From Narthecium ossifragum (Eukaryota > Streptophyta > Magnoliopsida > Dioscoreales > Nartheciaceae): a stretch of 64,000 nt of DNA. The stretch covers positions 21,065,288-21,129,287 of the forward strand of contig OY986969.1 of the NCBI GenBank assembly GCA_963920575.1, read 5' to 3'. Position 1 is the stretch's first letter, and the number at the start of each line of letters is the position of its first letter. Below, piece by piece: positions 1-11,180 of this stretch. Position numbers and translations under genes: made by a program. Below the pieces are notes generated by a model. It worked only from the letters and a program-made list of their open reading frames with translations, had not been told where the DNA came from and did not search any database.

Positions 1-1428
1 ACATGCGTGTGCACACACAGACCGTGTTTGTGTTAGTGTTTGATTACAACGGTAGGTGGACCCGGGATCGGAAGATCTGAGCTTGGGCTTGTGTTTTAGT
101 CCAAGTTTGATTTTTTAGGCGAAAGAGATCGATCTCCCCTTACTAAGCAGATCGATCTTCTTGTGCCAGGAAGTTGAGGCGGTGGGTTTTCTGAGTGGAC
201 GGCTGCCGTTGATCGTCGCTCTCCGCTGTCATAGGTGAGAAGAAAAATCTTCTCTCCTCTCCCTTATCCTCTTCCTCCTTCCTCTCTTCCCCGGCTCCTT
301 CCTCCTTCCTCCTTCTTCCTCTTTCTTCTTTCTTCTTCCTCCTTCTACCTCTCTTCCCCGGCTCCTTCCTCCTTCCTTCTTATTCTTCCTCTTTTTTCTT
401 CTTCTTTCTTCTTCTTCTTCCTTCTTCTTTCCTGCGGTTCTGCTTCCCCTATTTCCGGCTGCCACCTTATTCCCCTCCATTCTCCCTCCTCCGGCCATCA
501 TTTTGAGTGCTTGAGGGCTCGTTGGATTCGTGACAGTGAGAGGAAGATCATTGGCTTGGTTTGAAGCCGGTCTGATGCTTGTACAGTGGGGATTCAGCCG
601 AGGTTTGCTCAGTCTAGTAGGTTTCTTCCTACTTGAGTTTATTTTGGGTTTTCTCTTAATCTAGCCGGTAGATCTAGGTGTTCTTGGTGTTGTTGTGTGC
701 ATCTTGGTTAGCTTAATTTTTGTTTTAAGTTTCATATGATTTGATTGAGATTTTAGTAGAATTTTAGCATGTTTAAACTCAGATTTTCCGGTTTCTCTGT
801 TCTTGAAGAACAACCTGTTTATGGCGTGTTTTCCGGTTTGTACATGCATGATCTTGATTTATGATAAACATGAGAGTTGGAGATCTTTGGATCTACTCTC
901 AGTTGCAACCAAATTCATAATTGTCTGATTTTCCTGTGAATTGTTATGATGTTTCCTAAGGATGGGCTGCGTTGTAGAAATTAAAGGTAATTAGTGAAGT
1001 TAACGGTTTTGATTAGCATTTTCCCGGTAATCAAGCAGTCGGATGTTTCCTGGTTTTGGATATGTTGATTCCAGTACGTTTTCCTGCATTTTTCTAAGTT
1101 GGATCTCGAATCCAACGTCGTTTGGACGTCGGATCGACGAGGTCGCTTAGCCTCTAATTAGAGGATTTTGATGTTTAAATAATATTATATGTTCAAAACA
1201 TATAATATAATATTATTTGTGTTCATCTAAGTTTTCGGGGTTGCTTCCCATTGCAGGGGTTCGCGGTTGACGGTCACGGTACCGTCGTAATGCTGAGACC
1301 CGTTGCGGATTAGCTGGCAGTGGTCGGTAGTACCGCTGCAGCAATCCAGTTGGACTTGTTTGTTATTTTATTATACTGTCGCATGCTTACTTCTTACCTA
1401 CGCATGATCATAGCATGCATTTTTTTGA
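1..1428. mobile_element. Probable gypsy LTR/leader remnant, no gene
   Basis: No supportable gene. The stretch holds paired GATCGATC motifs (near 128-154), a long pyrimidine tract and GC-rich blocks near 1230-1340, and leads straight into a gypsy protease fragment. A short block just downstream (1455-1486) recurs at 56674-56705 inside another LTR-like region. I infer an eroded Ty3/gypsy LTR or leader cut by the left edge of the window. No LTR ends or target duplication are visible, so this is tentative. Confidence 0.4.
241..432 (+). repeat. Pyrimidine-rich (CTT/CCT) tract
   Basis: About 190 bases almost entirely C and T, with irregular CTT and TCC units and a repeated CTCTTCCCCGGCTCCTTCCT block (near 281 and 350). 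It opens spurious reading frames on both strands (Leu/Ser-rich and Lys/Glu-rich) that are not genes. Confidence 0.8.
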
Positions 1429-1509
1429 TTGTACATTAGATGCATAAGGATAGAGCGTGGGCGATGGGTTGATCGCCGATCCGAGGCTTTCAGGGTGGAC
1501 CGGGTCTGC

Positions 1510-1716
1510 CGATCTTGTTCATTAGAGGTTGGAGGCCTCCGTGTCTGTCTAGACCTGCGGGTGCTAGACATGACCGGGTTTGATGTGATACTCGATATGA
1601 ACTGGTTGGCAGCATACCGAGCCGTCATCGACTGTGGTCGCGGGAGGGTGGTCGCTTGAACACCCGACGGGACACGATTTGTGTTGTTAGGGGATCGATT
1701 CTCAGTCGATTCCTGC
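1510..1716 (+). pseudogene. Ty3/gypsy protease fragment
   Basis: Translation around 1540-1655 gives the segment that follows the catalytic site in plant gypsy aspartic proteases: FDVILDMNWL (usual form FDVILGMDWL) and then AAYRAVIDC. One frame further on, 1659-1716, it continues as TPDGTRFVLLGDRFSVDS, so a frameshift lies near 1655. The catalytic DTG part and any downstream reverse transcriptase are missing. This is a dead piece of gag-pol from an old gypsy insertion. Confidence 0.65.
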
Positions 1717-2089
1717 TTACTGAGCGTGACCCGTCGTATGACCAGCTCGACTGGAAGAACATGATTGTGGACCTCAAGGACACACGGTGGGGTTATGGGA
1801 CCCATGTGTACCCCCAGACCTTACTTGGGGGCGACACTGTTGTGTTTCCTCCTTTCTGTGTGTCGTAGTGTAGAACCCTACTGAGTTTAGTGCTCACTCC
1901 TATCCGGCTGCGTTTTGCAGGTGCAGGCGTTAGCTCTTCTTCAGTGACCCCTACCGGGCAGGTGTTTGGTGGCGCGACGACGTCTGACGGTGCTTGAGTA
2001 GCGGTGATCGTCTGTTTACCTTTTTTGTTAGATAGCCTCCTATGGGAGTGTGATGTTTTTTTTTGCTTGCATTTGTTCGTGGTTGTTGC
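1717..2089. other. Gypsy-remnant non-coding DNA
   Basis: No gene. The text at 1760-1990 resembles the downstream part of gypsy LTRs: GC-rich, short runs of T before a CAGGTGCAGGCG stretch. It lies between the protease fragment and the copia gag start. No clean boundary or target duplication with the copia element is visible. Confidence 0.35.
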
Positions 2090-2123
2090 TTGCTCATTTG
2101 CTTTGTGAACTTGTTTGTTCATC

Positions 2124-5100
2124 ATGTCTGGAGAGAGAGGTGATTCCTTTTGTGTCCGATTCACTTGTGAGAATTACCTTGCATGGGAGTTTCAATTCCA
2201 ATTATTTGTCAAAGGTAAAGAATTGCAGGGTCACATTGATGGAACTGCGTCAATACCCAACGATGCTACGAAAGCTGCCTGCAGGTCAAGGATGCCAAGG
2301 TTATGACCTGGATCTTGAGTTCTGTTAAACCCCACATTGTTCTTAGCCTGAGACCTTATAAGACAACCAAGGATATGTGGGAGTATTTAAAGAGGTGTAT
2401 AACCAAGACAATTTTGCCCGGCGTTTTCAGTTGGAATTTGAAATTGCTAGTTACTATCAAGGAAATCTATCTATCCAAGACTATTTTTCTAGTTTTTTGA
2501 ATTTGTGGGCTGAGTATTCAGATCTTGTTTATGCCAAGGTGCCAACGGAGTCTCTGGCTACTATTCAGACTGTTCATGAAGTCACCAAGAAAGACCAATT
2601 TTTGATGAAGCTACAACCTGAATTTGAGGTCACACGCTCCAGTTTAATGAATCGTTCTCCTCCTCCTTCTCTGGATATTTGTTTAGGTGAACTTCTTCGT
2701 AAGGAGCAGCGCACTAGTACTCATGTTGCCATTGAACATCGTGAAGTAGCTAGTGGTCCCCTTAATGTGGCTTTTGCAGCCCAAAGTAAGCCAAATGGCC
2801 GAGATATGCGCACTGTCCAGTGCTATAGCTGCAAGGATTATGGTCATATCGCAGTGAATTGTCAACAAAAGTTCTGCAATTACTGTAAGAAGACTGGTCA
2901 TATCATCACTCAGTGTCCCATACGTCCTCAGAATCGTCAGCAAGGGGCGTATCATGCTACTATAGCTACTGCCAGCTCCTCTAGCGTGTCACCTGCCACC
3001 TCTCCGACCATGCCTTCTGGATCCTCTACTTCTGCTTTGATTTCCCAAAGTCCTGTGACTCCTGAGATGGTCCAGCAAATGATCATCTTTGCTTTTTCTG
3101 CCTTTGGTATCTCAGGTACTAGTAAACCTTGGTACTTTGATTCTGGCGCTTCCAATCATATGGCATCTTCCTCTACAAATCTTACTCATGTCAAACCTTA
3201 TGAGGGTAACCTTCTCATTCACATAGCTAATGGTAGTAGTTTACCAATTACTGTCGTTGGAGACTTATCATCATCTCTGACCAATGTTTTTGTCTCCCCG
3301 GGACTGTCCACTAATCTTGTTTCCATTGGACAACTTGTTGAAAACAACTGTGATGTTCATTTTTCCTCTTCTGGTTGTCATGTGCAGGATCGGGTGTCAA
3401 GGACGGTAATCGCTAAGGGGCCTAAAGTCGGACGTCTCTTTCCTCTACATATACCTTCAGTTGTATCTTTGTTTTCTAATGCTTGTAATGACATGGGTCA
3501 GATATGGCATAAGCGTCTTGGCCACCCTAACTCCCATGTTTTGCTTCATTTATTTAAATCTGGACTTCTTGGCAATCGTAGTCCCTTTCCTGATGTTTAT
3601 TTCGATTGTTCAACATGTAAGCTTGGAAAAAGTAAAGGACTTCATTTTCCTACCCATGTTTCTTCCGCTGATAAGTGTTTTGATATTATTCATAGCGATG
3701 TTTGGGGGATTTCTCCTATTATTTTTCATGCTCAGTTTAAGTACTTCGTAACCTTCATTGATGATCATAGTCGTTTTACTTGGGTCTACTTCCTTCAGTC
3801 CAAAAGTGAAGTGTTTGTTACGTTCAAGAAATTTCTGGCACTCGTTGAGACTCAGTTCTCTACTGGAATAAAGATCTTGCGATCTGATTCTGGTGGTGAA
3901 TACATGTCTAATGAATTTCAAGACTATCTTCAACAGAAGGGTATTCTTTCTCAACGCTCATGTCCTTACACTCCACAACAGAATGGTGTGGCAGAATGCA
4001 AGAACCGCCATCTTCTTGATGTTGTTCGTACCTTACTTCTTGAATCTTCTGTTCCACCCCAATTCTGGGCTGATGCTCTCTCCACAGTGGTTTACTTAAT
4101 TAATCGCCTCCCCACACTCATTTTGCGACATGATTCTCCATATTTACGCCTTTTTGGTTGTTCTCCTGATTATTCTAATCTTCATACATTTGGCTACATA
4201 TGTTTTGTTCTTCTTCCACCTCCTGAGCACACTAAGCTCTCTGCTCAATCTGTTAAATGTGCATTTCTTGGTTATGCTCTGTCTCATAAGGGGTTCATCT
4301 GCTACGATCCTTCTTCCCAGCGCCTCCGAGTCTCTCGAAACGTTGTTTTCTTTGAATCACAATATTTTTTCCAAACTCATGTTGTACCGTCTCCTGCTAC
4401 TCCAGTTTGTTTTCCCAGTTTTTCTGATATACAGTGCTCCAAGCCTGTTTATGTGTATGAGCGACGTCGCCAAAGGGACCTTCTGCCTGCAGTCCATCCA
4501 GATCCTCTTGAGCTTCTTCAAGATTAGTTCTCTGCACCAGATCCTCCACGTCGCTCCACTCGGCCAACTCGGCCTCCTGATAGGTATGGATATGCTTCCC
4601 CTTCTTCTGGTCTCCCTCATGTTTCTCTTTCAGCTACCTTAGCTACTACTTCTATACCCACATGTTATAACCAAGCAGTGCAACATGAGTGTTGGCAGCA
4701 AGCTATGCAGGATGAGTTACGTGCCCTTGAGGACAATCATACTTGGGATATTGTCCCTTGTGCTCTTGGAGTGAAGCCCATCGGAAATAAATGGGTCTAC
4801 TCTGTGAAGCTTTGTTCGGATGGCTCTTTAGATCGATACAAGGCACGCCTTGTGGCTCTTGGGAATAAGCAAGAATATGGGATTGACTACGAGGATACAT
4901 TTGCTCCTATGGCCAAGTGACGACAGTTCGCACCTTGTTGGCCATTGCTGCTTCTAGATCATGGCCTCTACATCAGATGGACGTTAAGAACGCCTTTCTT
5001 CATGGTGATTTGAAAGAATTAATTTATATGAAGCTGCCTTCTGGAATTTCTTGCTCCTCTTCTCAGAACGTTTGTCGATTGAAACGTTCTCTATATGGTC

Positions 5101-6188
5101 TTAAGCAAGCACCCAGAGCGTGGTTTGAGAAGTTTCAGACTACATTGCTCCAGCTCTCCTTTGTGCAAAGTCGCTATGACTCGTCTTTATTTCTTCATAA
5201 AACTTCTGCAGGAATTGTGCTTCTCTTAGTCTATGTGGATGATATAGTTATTACTGGCAATAACTCTAGTTTGATTACACAGATGCAGCAGTCTTTGAGT
5301 GCATCCTTTCATATGAAGGATTTAGGTCCTCTTAACTATTTTCTAGGATTGGAGGTTCATGCGACTCCAAAGGGCCTCTTCCTGAATCAACATAAGTACA
5401 CATCAGATCTAATTCTTCTGGCTGGATTCGAGGATGCCACTCCTGTTGATACACCTATGGAGGTGAATCTGAAGTTACGCAAGGACGAATGGGATCTTCT
5501 CTCTGATCCAACTCTCTATCGCAAAATTGTTGGCAGTTTAGTTTACTTGACCATCACACACCTAGACATTTCTTTTGCACTTCAGCAAGTTAGTCAATTT
5601 ATGGCTTCTCCTCGTCACCTCCACTTGGCAGTTGTTCGTCGCATCCTTCGATATCTTCAAGGGACTAACACCCGTGGCTTGTTCTTTCCTTCTAGATCTT
5701 CCTTGACCTTGACAACTTATTGTGATGCTGACTGGGCTGGTTGTCCTGATACAAGGCGCTCTACCACTGGCTGGTGTATGTTCCTTGGGGACGCCTTGAT
5801 CTCTTGGAAAGCTAAGAAGCAAGCAGTTGTCTCCAAATCATCCACAGAAGCGGAATACAAGGCCATGTTTGTTGCATGTGCTGAAATTATTTGGCTTCGT
5901 GGCCTCTTGGCTGAACTTGGCTTTTCACAATCTGCCCCTACTCCTCTCCATGCTGATAATACCAGCGCTATTCAGATTGCCGCTAATCCAGTATACCATG
6001 AAAGGACGAAGCATATTGAAGTTGACTGTCATTCCATTCGCGAGGCTTATGATCGTTGTGACATCACACTTCCATACATATCTACTGATCTCCAACACGC
6101 CGATGTTCTTACTAAGGCCTTGACTAGACAGCGGCATCAATTCTTGATTGGCAAATTGCTGCTGGTTGATCTTCCAGCATCAATTTGA
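2124..6188 (+). pseudogene. Ty1/copia gag-pol polyprotein (broken)
   Basis: A copia polyprotein in the usual order. Gag runs from an ATG at 2124, with one zinc knuckle (CYSC...H...C) near 2821. The protease has DSGASNHM near 3139. The GAG-pre-integrase motif WHKRLGHPN is near 3505. The integrase has HSDVWG, FVTFIDDHSR, SDSGGEY and QQNGVAE. Reverse transcriptase has MDVKNAFLHGDL and YVDDIVITG, and RNase H has KSSTEAEYKAM. Protease to integrase is one open frame (2377-4527). Inactivating changes I can see are 1-base losses near 2280 and 2388 in gag, an in-frame TAG at 4525, and a 1-base loss at about 4917 in the AK-M-TTVR segment. Integrase placed before reverse transcriptase defines copia. It once made retrotransposon capsid and replication enzymes and cannot make an intact polyprotein now. 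Confidence 0.93.
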
Positions 6189-6410
6189 GAGGGGGTGTTA
6201 GCGATGTTAGTGGGATTTTTCATATAGGCTATAGAGACTTGCCAAAACAAGAAAGCTGATTGACTTATAGAATTAGCATGTACAGCTTAGACCCATTCCT
6301 TTTTAGGCTTATACAGATTAGCATATATGTAGTTTCCATGTATAGCTAGGCCAGAGGCCTTTTAAATGAGAGCTGCCACACAAAAAAGGACGGACTCTTT
6401 TTTTGAAAGT
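6186..6410 (+). mobile_element. Copia polypurine tract and partial 3' LTR
   Basis: Just after the polyprotein stop is the purine run GAGAGGGGG, then TGTTAG (6195), the expected order of polypurine tract and LTR start in plant copia elements. The LTR-like text continues to about 6410, with a TATA-like TTTTAAAT near 6360. I find no matching 5' LTR upstream of gag, and the 3' LTR seems cut short by the next element, so no insertion date can be read. Confidence 0.6.
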
Positions 6411-6487
6411 TATCAAGAATTTTGACACATGTATCAATTGATGCAATACATATCAACGAAATAGAAAATGAGTTAATATTGCATCAG

Positions 6488-6541
6488 TTGCTACAAACAA
6501 CCAAACACATGTTCATACATAAGCAACCAAACGGCCCTAGA
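6488..6541. mobile_element. Isolated Harbinger/Tourist-type terminus
   Basis: The segment ends GCAACCAAACGGCCC, the reverse complement of the GGGCC-GTTTGGTTGC ends seen on other elements here (10422, 20586). A second CAACCAAACAC lies 40 bases inside. I cannot find the partner end, so this looks like a truncated MITE. Confidence 0.45.
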
Positions 6542-6544
6542 AGG

Positions 6545-7525
6545 AGCACTATTAAACAAGAGAGGCGTGCCACATGGCGGGATGCGGTTGGATGGCCATA
6601 CCCAGAAGCCGCCACGTGGCAGGTGGAAGCGCGCAATTGTTCTCAAAGAAGGTATGGGATTGCGACGCCAGTCTGGCATTTCACTGTAGTGGGCCTAACG
6701 TGGCCCAACTTAAAGCTAAAGAAGTAGACTGGGTTCGTGCTGGAGTGTTTTGGGCCAATCCAGCATATTTTTTATTCTTATGTGACATGCCTTGATGCCT
6801 ACAGCTACAAGGCTACAGGAAGATGGTTGAGCTCTTTTTAAAAATTGCGATTTTGTTTGATTATAGGAGCTGCTGTATTCTGAAATTACCCAACTTTGTA
6901 TTTGGCTAAAAAAGTTTATTGCCATATGAGCCAAAAGAAAAGGCAAAAAGAAAAAAAATGGTTTCCTTGTGAAAGCCAGTGATTAGCGTGTCTGTCAACA
7001 CATAGACACACAACAACAAATTAATCAGCCAGCAGGCATTGTGCCAGCAAATTATCACCGCTAATTAGATCAGAAGAGCTTTGTGCCACGAACAATAATT
7101 AGATATATTTCAAGTAAATTTCAAAAAAATTCCATAATTTATACATTTCTATGTTCGCGCTAACGCATAATCCATGATGTTTTACAATAAATATATAAAT
7201 GTATAAATACATTTCTAAATAGATACATTTATACAACTATACATTTATACATTTATATGACCACCTTCTCTCCAGACCAGCATGATCCATGTTTTACAAT
7301 AATTGCTAAAAAAAAAGAAAAATTTAAGGACCAATCAAAAAAATTGACCTGCAAACAACCGGACTGGATTCAATCATTAGAAAGCGACCTGACACTACAT
7401 GGGTCCGAATCCGGCCACGACAACGCGACCTGACACTACCTGATCCATCTAATCGAATATTAGCTAGAATTGATAGCTAAAATAACCACATCAAACCTTA
7501 AACCTTAGAACCAAATCCACCGATT
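6545..7525. other. AT-rich intergenic DNA
   Basis: No gene seen. It contains A/T-rich text, a patch of ATTTATACATTT-like short repeats at about 7140-7260, and a small repeat of GCGACCTGACACTAC (7385 and 7425). Confidence 0.5.
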
Positions 7526-7529
7526 TGGC

Positions 7530-7815
7530 CTCTAATACGGCTCGACCCGATTGGATCGTGTGTCCACAACTGGACCGTGTCCAAAGCTTTTCGTGGGGCC
7601 CACGACGGACAGTGGCCCCCACGTAGATGGTCGGGGTTTGTCTTTATTTCAGGTTGGTTGTTGTCCTCACCTGCCCGCGGACGTGGCGTGCCCATCTATC
7701 CGGCCGTGCCCCGCACGTGAGAGCCGAGCCGCGACGCGCCGGCATGCACATGTGTGATGTCCCCACCGGGCCTCGTACGGGTTGGCCCCACGTGTGGGGT
7801 AAAGTTACGTGTGTG
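7530..7815. other. GC-rich island with CACGTG motifs
   Basis: About 285 bases markedly richer in G+C than the surrounding DNA, with CACGT-type cores at 7620, 7716 and 7790 (CACGTGTGG). No credible reading frame. It could be an orphan promoter-like piece or part of a transposon. No transcript start or gene is evident on either side. Confidence 0.4.
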
Positions 7816-7856
7816 CTTTGATCCTTTCATCTAGTATTATTGGCAGATCTATTGGC

Positions 7857-8160
7857 TCTACTAAAATTGGAAAATATATTTTATTAATAATTAGTTGCTC
7901 AGATATTTTGTAAAAAATAGGTTTTCAGTTTTAGTAAATAGCATAATAGAAAATATATTTTATTGCGAAAATTTGTATGTTAATTTCACTTTTTTTTTGT
8001 GTTTTGTTAGGTTCTACTAAAATTGGAAAATAGATTTTATTAATAATTAGTTGCTCAGATATTTTTTAAAAAATAGGTTTTAGGTTTTAGTAACTGCCAT
8101 AATAGAAAATAGATTTTATTGCGAAAATTTGTATATTAATTTCACTTTTTTTTGTGTCTT
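7857..8160. repeat. 156-bp tandem duplication
   Basis: TCTACTAAAATTGGAAAATA begins at 7857 and again at 8013, and the two copies stay alignable to about 8155 with few differences. AT-rich, non-coding, two copies. Confidence 0.85.
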
Positions 8161-8532
8161 GTCACAAGACTAGTCATTTGCTCATGGCTTATACAAAATA
8201 AGCCGTTTTCATATGAAATCCTTACATATAAAGAGATCTTGGAATAATAACTTTTGGTAGAGAAGATAAAGACATCACATCTAGGAAAAAAAGAAAGAAT
8301 AGATGCTTTGAAAATAACTATTGATATTTTAGATAAAAAATGATTGTTTTTGAGAAATGTCAATGACAATATTACTAAATATAGTAACAGAGAATTCTAT
8401 AGAAATGTAGTTGTTGAGAATCATAGGAGTATCGGAGTCTATCCATGTATAGACCCTTTGAAACGAGTATATGCATCCAAAGGTATTGACTTATGGTGAA
8501 ATCTAAATTAAAACCAAAATAGCAGTGATCTT
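8161..8532. other. AT-rich intergenic DNA
   Basis: No gene or repeat recognised. Confidence 0.4.
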
Positions 8533-8654
8533 GTTAGAATAGAAATCTAACCGTTGACCGGTCAAGGTCTAACAAATCAAAATCAAGGAATTATGATACG
8601 GTCCAACTCCTTCAAACTATGTTCGAACAGAGGTGTTGAAGCTTCAAAAAAATG

Positions 8655-8735
8655 GATGTGAAGTGAAAATGGAAAACGGGAAGTGGAAAATGAAAAATGG
8701 GAAGTGGAAAATGGAAAATGGGAAGTGGTGACAAA
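8655..8735. repeat. Purine-rich minisatellite
   Basis: Irregular repeats of a GGAAGTGGAAAATG-like unit, about five copies, almost all A and G. Confidence 0.7.
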
Positions 8736-9122
8736 ATAGATGATGAAAAGTCATGGAAAATGAAGAATTGGTGGTGATGAACTATCTTATAACTACTCCT
8801 ATGAGTGATAGATCTACTCCTATGAATGAAATTATGGTAGTACTACTCTTAGAAATGAATAACTAGTTGCAGCAATTTAAAGGAAAGAAAAAGACTTCAT
8901 TGCTAAATTTAAAAGGTTACATGGTAAATAGATCTAAGTGGAAATCACTAGAACCACCCACCTCTTGGTATTTTATAGAGTTTCTGATAACTACTTTAAC
9001 AGCAACTGTTGCTTTCAAAGTGGAAACCACCAGAACTGCATAACCGGTCTGAACTGCTCTGGAACTGCCACTAAACAACGTCTCTTATCTTCCGCTGTAA
9101 TATTTCCGATGATAACCTTAGA

Positions 9123-9795
9123 ATATGGAAAGACTCTGAACATAAAAGTTGTAGATCTTCAAATTATCTTTCCAACGGTACTAGAAACATCTAATTTGAA
9201 TATCAGATGAGAAAGTTATGACTAAAAACAATTAGACTACATTAATAGTCAATACGACCGATTAGCGAAATATGGACGATGACATCGGTCATTTTGGACG
9301 ATGACATCGGAAATTTTGGACAATGACATTTAGATGTCGGCCATTATTTACTATTTTGCCACTGGGTATTTCGATTGCTAGTTTGACACAGTAAACGATG
9401 GAATCTGAAGATCTCGTCAATATGAAAGTTGTAGATCTTTTCGTCATCTTTCTAATGGTTCAAGAATCAACTCATTTGGATATCGTATGAGAAACTTATG
9501 ATTAAAATAGTCGAAATACATTGATGACTTATTAAAATGATCGGCCAAAATATGGGCGATGAGAATTTGTCCGATTGGAATTTGGCCGATGACATCAGCC
9601 ATTCTTTGGACGATTACATTAGAAATTCGGCCATTATTAACTATTTTACCGTTGGGTATTTTGACTACAAATTTGACATAGTAAACGATGAAATCTGAAG
9701 ATGTCGTCAATATGGAAGTTGTACATCTTTTCGTCATCTTTTCAATGGTTCAAGAATCACCCAATTTGGATACTTGATGTAAAAGTTATTATCAA
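9123..9795. repeat. ~290-bp tandem repeat, about 2.5 copies
   Basis: Copies start near 9123, 9400 and 9690. Each has a GAAATCTGAAGAT-like start, then GAAAGTTGTAGATCTT, then ATTTGGATATC-like text, GGCCGATGACATCGG-like text and TTGACACAGTAAACGAT at its end. Copies have diverged by scattered substitutions, so the duplication is not recent. Non-coding. Confidence 0.75.
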
Positions 9796-9830
9796 AATAC
9801 TTCGATTGTGTTAAAACTGAAGAATTTATT

Positions 9831-10418
9831 GACTGATTGGCAATATTTACCAAATTGCCATTGATCTTGTTAATCGCTCAAATGACTTTTGGATATGGTT
9901 ATATTTATGGCTAATAGATCTATCGAAATATAAGCGAGTGCTCTATCAAAATATTCAAAAGCATAGGTCAAATGCCCTTTGAAATACCTTGGGAAAGAAT
10001 CTAATGTATAAATGCCTTAAAGAAAAGAATAAATACATTATATTGTTTACACATCCTTTTCTATTGTTTATACTACTGCTTAAAAGTTTCTCCAAATATT
10101 ATTCTTAAAATTGTAAACAATTGAGAGCAAAATGGCAAAGATACTGATTTATATTTTAATGCAGTATGTACATTTGCAAAATGATTTATTGGAAGCAAAT
10201 AAACTAAAACACTCTTCTAAAATGCCACATTCTTTTACATTCAACTCTAATGAAGCAATTAGGATTTTTAATCACGAACTTATTTCGAGATATGACTCTA
10301 AACCATCCTTTTAGCTTTACTCTGATAGTCAGATTATAACTATATCGAGATTTAATATAAATTATATTAGTCCAACCCTCTGTATAACTATATTCGATTT
10401 GGAAAATGCAACTTTTTT
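9831..10418. other. AT-rich intergenic DNA
   Basis: No supportable gene. Short open frames only. Confidence 0.4.
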
Positions 10419-10421
10419 TAT

Positions 10422-11180
10422 AGGCCTGTTTGGTTGCTAAGAAGTAAGCTGAAGTATAGTGACTTTTTAAGAAGTGACTTCACTGGAGTGACTTTCTGGA
10501 GAGTGACTTTCTGGAATTTTTTGAGTTCTGGTGTTTGGTTGGTGCTTGAAGTGGAGATATGATCACCCCCAACTGTGAACAATTTCAAGGATTTTTAATA
10601 ATTTAATATTTTATGCTAATAATTTTAATAATTAAAATATTAATATTTTAATAATTTTTATACTAAAATATTAAAAATAATACTATTTTAGATGACGTGG
10701 ACCAATCACGAGGTGCCACGTGACATGTGGGATCCATTTATATTAATATTTTTATTACAGTATGATATTATTAACATTATTTGCCACTTAAAATATTAAA
10801 ATTAAAACATTAAAATAATATTTTAATCTTCAAATATTAATAATTTAATAACTTTTAAATTAAATTTTTAGAAATAATATTATTTTGGATGACGTGGACC
10901 AATCACGAGGTGACACGTGATATGTGAGACCTACTTATATTAATATTTTATTACAGTATAATATTATTAATATTATTTCCCACTTCAAATGCCACTTCAA
11001 TTGACTTCTCACCAAAAAGACCGGAAGTCGAAATGGGAAGTGGCAGCTTTGGTTACAGTGACTTGGAAGTGGGGCTGAAGTCACTTCAACCCCAATTCCA
11101 AGCAACCAAACACCTGAAGTGGCTCGGAAGTCACTTCAAAAAAGTGACTTCCTACCACTTCATGGGAACCAAACAACCCC
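10422..11180. mobile_element. Non-autonomous Harbinger/Tourist-like element
   Basis: The left end AGGCCTGTTTGGTTGC and the right end ACCAAACAACCCC form imperfect terminal inverted repeats, and the inversion extends inward through GTGACTTTTT...GAAGTGACTTC-type text. A TAT triplet flanks both sides (10419-10421 and 11181-11183), consistent with a 3-bp target duplication. The AT-rich core has two ~100-bp direct copies (10691 and 10888). It has no coding capacity. The left ~135 bases match the inverted right end of the large element at 20586, so the two belong to one family. An alternative is that 10422 is the true left end of that large element. Confidence 0.6.
10691..10985. repeat. 197-bp-spaced direct repeat
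   Basis: GATGACGTGGACCAATCACG occurs at 10691 and again at 10888, and about 100 bases after each remain similar, including a GTG(A/C)CACGTGA block and a TATTACAGTAT block. It lies within the small Harbinger-like element. Confidence 0.8.

Larger units (their letters stand above)
8533..9830 (-). mobile_element. Probable degraded LTR with internal tandem units
   Basis: The start TGTTAGAATAGAAATC, then AACCGTTGACCGGTCAA, matches the reverse complement of the end of the solo LTR at 58471-59740 (TTGACCGGTCAACGG...CTCTAACA). I infer a related LTR lying on the - strand. It carries about 2.5 copies of a ~290-bp unit (separate entry). The other end and target duplication were not found. Confidence 0.4.

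Noticed and set aside
235..564. Overlapping frames on both strands across the pyrimidine tract
   Set aside because: Composition is dictated by the CTT/CCT repeats (Leu/Ser on one strand, Lys/Glu/Arg on the other).
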